From Pardosa pseudoannulata (taxonomy: Eukaryota > Arthropoda > Arachnida > Araneae > Lycosidae), in the NCBI GenBank assembly GCA_032207245.1, contig CM063502.1, positions 117,490,929 through 117,554,928 of the forward strand: a DNA stretch of 64,000 nucleotides. Reading direction: 5' to 3'. This document shows, piece after piece, positions 61,091 to 64,000 of the stretch. Position 1 is the first letter of the stretch, and each line of letters begins with the position of its first letter. The notes below the pieces were generated by a model. That model was not told where the DNA came from, did not search any database, and was given only the letters and a program-made list of their open reading frames with translations. The translations under genes were made by a program, and so were the position numbers.

Positions 61091-62425
61091 AAGCAGTGTT
61101 TTGCCACCTAAAATATAATTTCATTTGTGTGAGCTGTGTAATTAATAAAACTGTACAAATAAAATGTTTGTTTTGGTTTTTTATCTTCCAAGATCCCTCA
61201 TGACAAGTTGTTGGTCTAGTATTCACGCTTGAGTTTTTCATAGGGTACCGCGCCGTGCCCTCTTTTTTGAAGTGCCGATGCGCCCTGTTCTTTTCCGAAT
61301 ACATTTACTTTGCGCCTTGTATTTAAAAAGAAAAGAGGTAGTTCTTTTTTTTTTTTTTTGGAGGGGGGGGACACATGAGTGCTTGGAAAGCTGCAGTTCT
61401 ATACAATTCACTTATACTGATATCCAACTAATTAACCAAATTATGAATTTGCTGTTAAACATAGGCAGAGTAAGAAAGAGAATCGCTCATTTCTCCAGTA
61501 ATTTACTGTAAATTGTCAAACAAGCTGTCGTTTTAAATCCTTTTTGCATTTGATTTATTAATTAAGTTACTAGAATGTAATTCGTGTTTTTTCTACATCC
61601 AGAATTATTTTCTTTTGCAATAGCAGCAAAAACAAATCGGCAAAAATGCTCATAAAACATATAGTAGTAGATATTTTGTGTCTAATATAGTTTGTCTTTA
61701 AAAGAAACACGTAGCACGTTTTATTTAACATATTTGTTTCAGTTTGTTAAATTATCTGTTTTATAACTCAATACACAGAATGCATACAAGTAAAAGAAAT
61801 ATGCTTTATCAGTTCTTAATTAAGATTCTAATTGGGGTATTACCGCAACGAAGTTTTTTATGTGAAACTTAAAAAAAAAAATTAGTATAATCCGTATTTA
61901 TACATAATATATGCTTTACTTACAAATAGTCCCAGTATGAAGAAAAGAAATGTCCTTTTACTCAATAAAAAGTGTCCTTTCATTTGAATAAAACTGCCCT
62001 TTTTGATAAATGTATTTTACTCATTTTTAAAAGAAATGTAAACACTATGTATGTCAATAAATGTAGATGTAGTCTAGAGTTGTTCAACTGTCGGCCCTCT
62101 AATTAATTTTTGTAGCTCACTAAAGATATCAATTTTCTTAAAATTTAAATAACGCTATCTCTGCCAAATACGCACATTTTTTATTCATGTACTTCACTGA
62201 AGTTCGGGATTCATAATGCTATACACGAAGACTCGGTAATGAAAAGAAAACAATACACGCATTTCTAGATAAAGCGAAAAAAAAATTTTATAAATTTTGT
62301 CAACAACCTAAAATTTTTCACCTTATCTAGGGTGTCTGCTGAACTGTTAAAAATCTATTTCAGCGACCTTTGATTGTAGACATATACATCTTATTACAAA
62401 AGTTGCAAATTAAAAACAGTGGTCT
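61091..62425. other. AT-rich noncoding downstream of the gene, nothing recognised
   Basis: No exon-like block or repeat family recognised. Confidence 0.5.
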
Positions 62426-62427
62426 TT

Positions 62428-63080
62428 TTATGGTATTTTTAATTTTAAAATTCAATTTTGCGAAAATTACAAAAGTTTAATATTTATGCATTCCCCTTTC
62501 TTTATTATTATATTCAGTAAAAATTTAGGCTCTTCCTAAACACTGCAACAGAAAAAGTTTTACTTCTATGTGACAAAATTGACCGAGATATTTAAATTCA
62601 AAATTTAAGATATTTTTCTGCGTCAATGAAGGACCGATTAACAGATTAATTGCAGTAATTCGATGGTGAAATCAGGTTGGAACGTCCTTTCACGGTGAAA
62701 GAAGGAGTTTCCTTGATTATACACAGGGGGGGGGTCTAGGTTTACACTGTATTTTCCAATAAAAATAAGCTCTTAATATCATCCCCCCCCAATCACCGTA
62801 AAATGAACGATGCAACCTGATTTCATTCTCTAATTATTGTAATTAATCTATTAACCGACTCCCTTTCAAAAAGAAGGAGAAAAAATCTAAGTTCTCCGGA
62901 AATTTGTACCTTAATATATCGGTCAATTTTTGTTAGAGAGGAGTGGTTCTTAATGTGTTATAACTTTTAGGACGAGTTTCAAATAGTTTCAGAAATAATA
63001 ATAAAGAATGGGAAAACGTGTAAAAATTTAGATTTCATAATTTTCACAAAATTGAATTTTTAAATTAAAAAATACCATGA
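62428..63080. repeat. Large foldback repeat, arms ~310 bp
   Basis: The left arm (62428-62745) is repeated inverted at about 62765-63080, centre near 62754. Paired landmarks are atggtattttt/aaaaaataccat, aattcaattttgcgaaaatt/aattttcacaaaattgaatt, aaaattgaccgagatat/atatcggtcaatttt and gaaatcaggttg/caacctgatttc. The centre holds G and C runs (ggggggg at about 62727, ccccccccc at about 62785). Confidence 0.85.
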
Positions 63081-64000
63081 AATGCATGCTTATCTTATTT
63101 CTTTAGTGTGGAATTAGAAGTGTATGTCTAAGAAAAAAAAGAGGAAAAAAAGGAGATTAATGACTTTAATATGCACTCTGCATAAATGAGCGAGAGGGTT
63201 AAATCATAATTTTGTACGTCGTTTTGGGAAGAGCAGTGGTTTTCAAATGGTGGCTATAAAATAATATTAGGTTTGCCTTGTGGTATTCCAGAGAAATATG
63301 TGCAAAGATATAAAAATAAATAGTTACTCTATTATACAATTTTATTACGGATATAACAGGTGTTTTTTTTTGTGTTAAATACATCAATAATATATTATCT
63401 GTTAATATATTAAAAAAAAACAGAGGTTTTTCTTGCAAAGAGCAGTGAACATTTTGCGTTAAGTTTTTTAGAACAAGTTTCAAATTTTACTAAAAATAAT
63501 AAAAAAGAATTGGGAGAACGTATAAAAGCTTAGATTTTATAATTTTCGCAAAATTGAATTTTAAATTCCAAAATACCATGAAATGAATGTTTATTTCTTT
63601 AGTATGGAACTAGAAGTGTATGTCTACGACCAAATGTTGCAGAGAAAAAAAGACATTAAGGACTTTATTGTGCACTCTGCATAAATGAGCGAGAGAGATA
63701 AATCATGATTTTGTACGTCGTTTGGGGAAGAGCAGTAGTTCTCAAATGGTGCGTTCTAAAATAATTTTAGCTTTGTCATGCGGTATTCCAGAGAAATATG
63801 TGCCACGATATAAAAATAAATATAGTTACTCTATTATACCATTTTACTACGAATATAACAGTTTTTTGTTAAATACATCAATAATATCTGTTGATATACT
63901 AAAAAAGTAGTGAACATTTTGCGTTAAGTTTTTTAGAACAAGTTTCAAATTTTACTAAAAATAATAAATAATTGGGAGAACGTATAAAAGCTTAGATTCT
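62960..64000. repeat. Tandem repeat, ~470-500-bp unit, running off the right edge
   Basis: The block 'gaacaagtttcaaattttac' with following 'taaaagcttagatt', 'ttcgcaaaattgaattttaa' and 'gaactagaagtgtatgtcta' recurs at about 62967, 63470 and 63938. Later in the unit a hAT-terminus-like motif occurs (gagcagtggttttcaaatgg, gagcagtagttctcaaatgg). The first unit overlaps the right arm of the foldback repeat. Confidence 0.8.

Overview
This is an AT-rich (roughly two thirds A+T), repeat-dense piece of an animal nuclear genome. Long introns, several tRNA-derived SINE families, piggyBac-, hAT-, Tigger-, Harbinger- and Tc1-like DNA transposon remains and large dinucleotide arrays all point to a eukaryote. 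The one clear gene, an animal heme peroxidase of the peroxinectin / chorion-peroxidase type, suggests an arthropod; an arachnid is my best guess, but the window alone does not prove it.

The gene lies on the + strand from 10343 to 60175. Ten exons join in consistent reading frame and phase into the C-terminal 487 residues, ending at TAA 60173-60175. Visible are the calcium loop, the catalytic arginine with its heme-linked glutamate, the proximal heme histidine with its asparagine partner, and the usual C-terminal tail. The upstream exon(s) with signal peptide and distal histidine were not found and are probably outside the window to the left. Introns range from 1.5 to 18.8 kb. Intron 7 uses a GC donor, which the reading frame requires. 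A 144-nt exon-like block in intron 6 (48952-49095) does not fit the peroxidase frame.

Region by region: 1-10342 is noncoding, with a tandem duplication carrying a SINE in only one copy (2.26-3.31 kb), a microsatellite-bracketed repeat (3.4-3.9 kb), a likely solo LTR (6.6-7.4 kb), SINEs of two families and a piggyBac-type MITE ending 167 bp before the first visible exon. Introns 1-4 are plain AT-rich DNA with scattered relics. Intron 5 (20.05-38.84 kb) holds a Tigger-like element, a SINE nested in a SINE, tandem arrays (27.2, 31.0 and 33.7 kb), a broken Tc1 transposase (34.7-35.7 kb) and a long hairpin (38.5 kb). Intron 6 (38.96-49.49 kb) holds a foldback MITE, Harbinger and BEL/Pao remnants, a second piggyBac-type MITE and hAT-like pieces. 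Intron 7 holds a striking 65-nt hairpin. Intron 8 opens directly into a ~0.9-kb minisatellite and contains LINE remains interrupted by a SINE with a 15-bp target duplication. Intron 9 contains almost 1 kb of dinucleotide arrays. After the gene come the 3' UTR, a GC-richer block, and a large foldback/tandem repeat running off the right edge.

I see no bacterial-type operons, no CRISPR array and no intact transposable-element gene. Almost all short open frames outside the ten exons are chance frames or fall in repeats.
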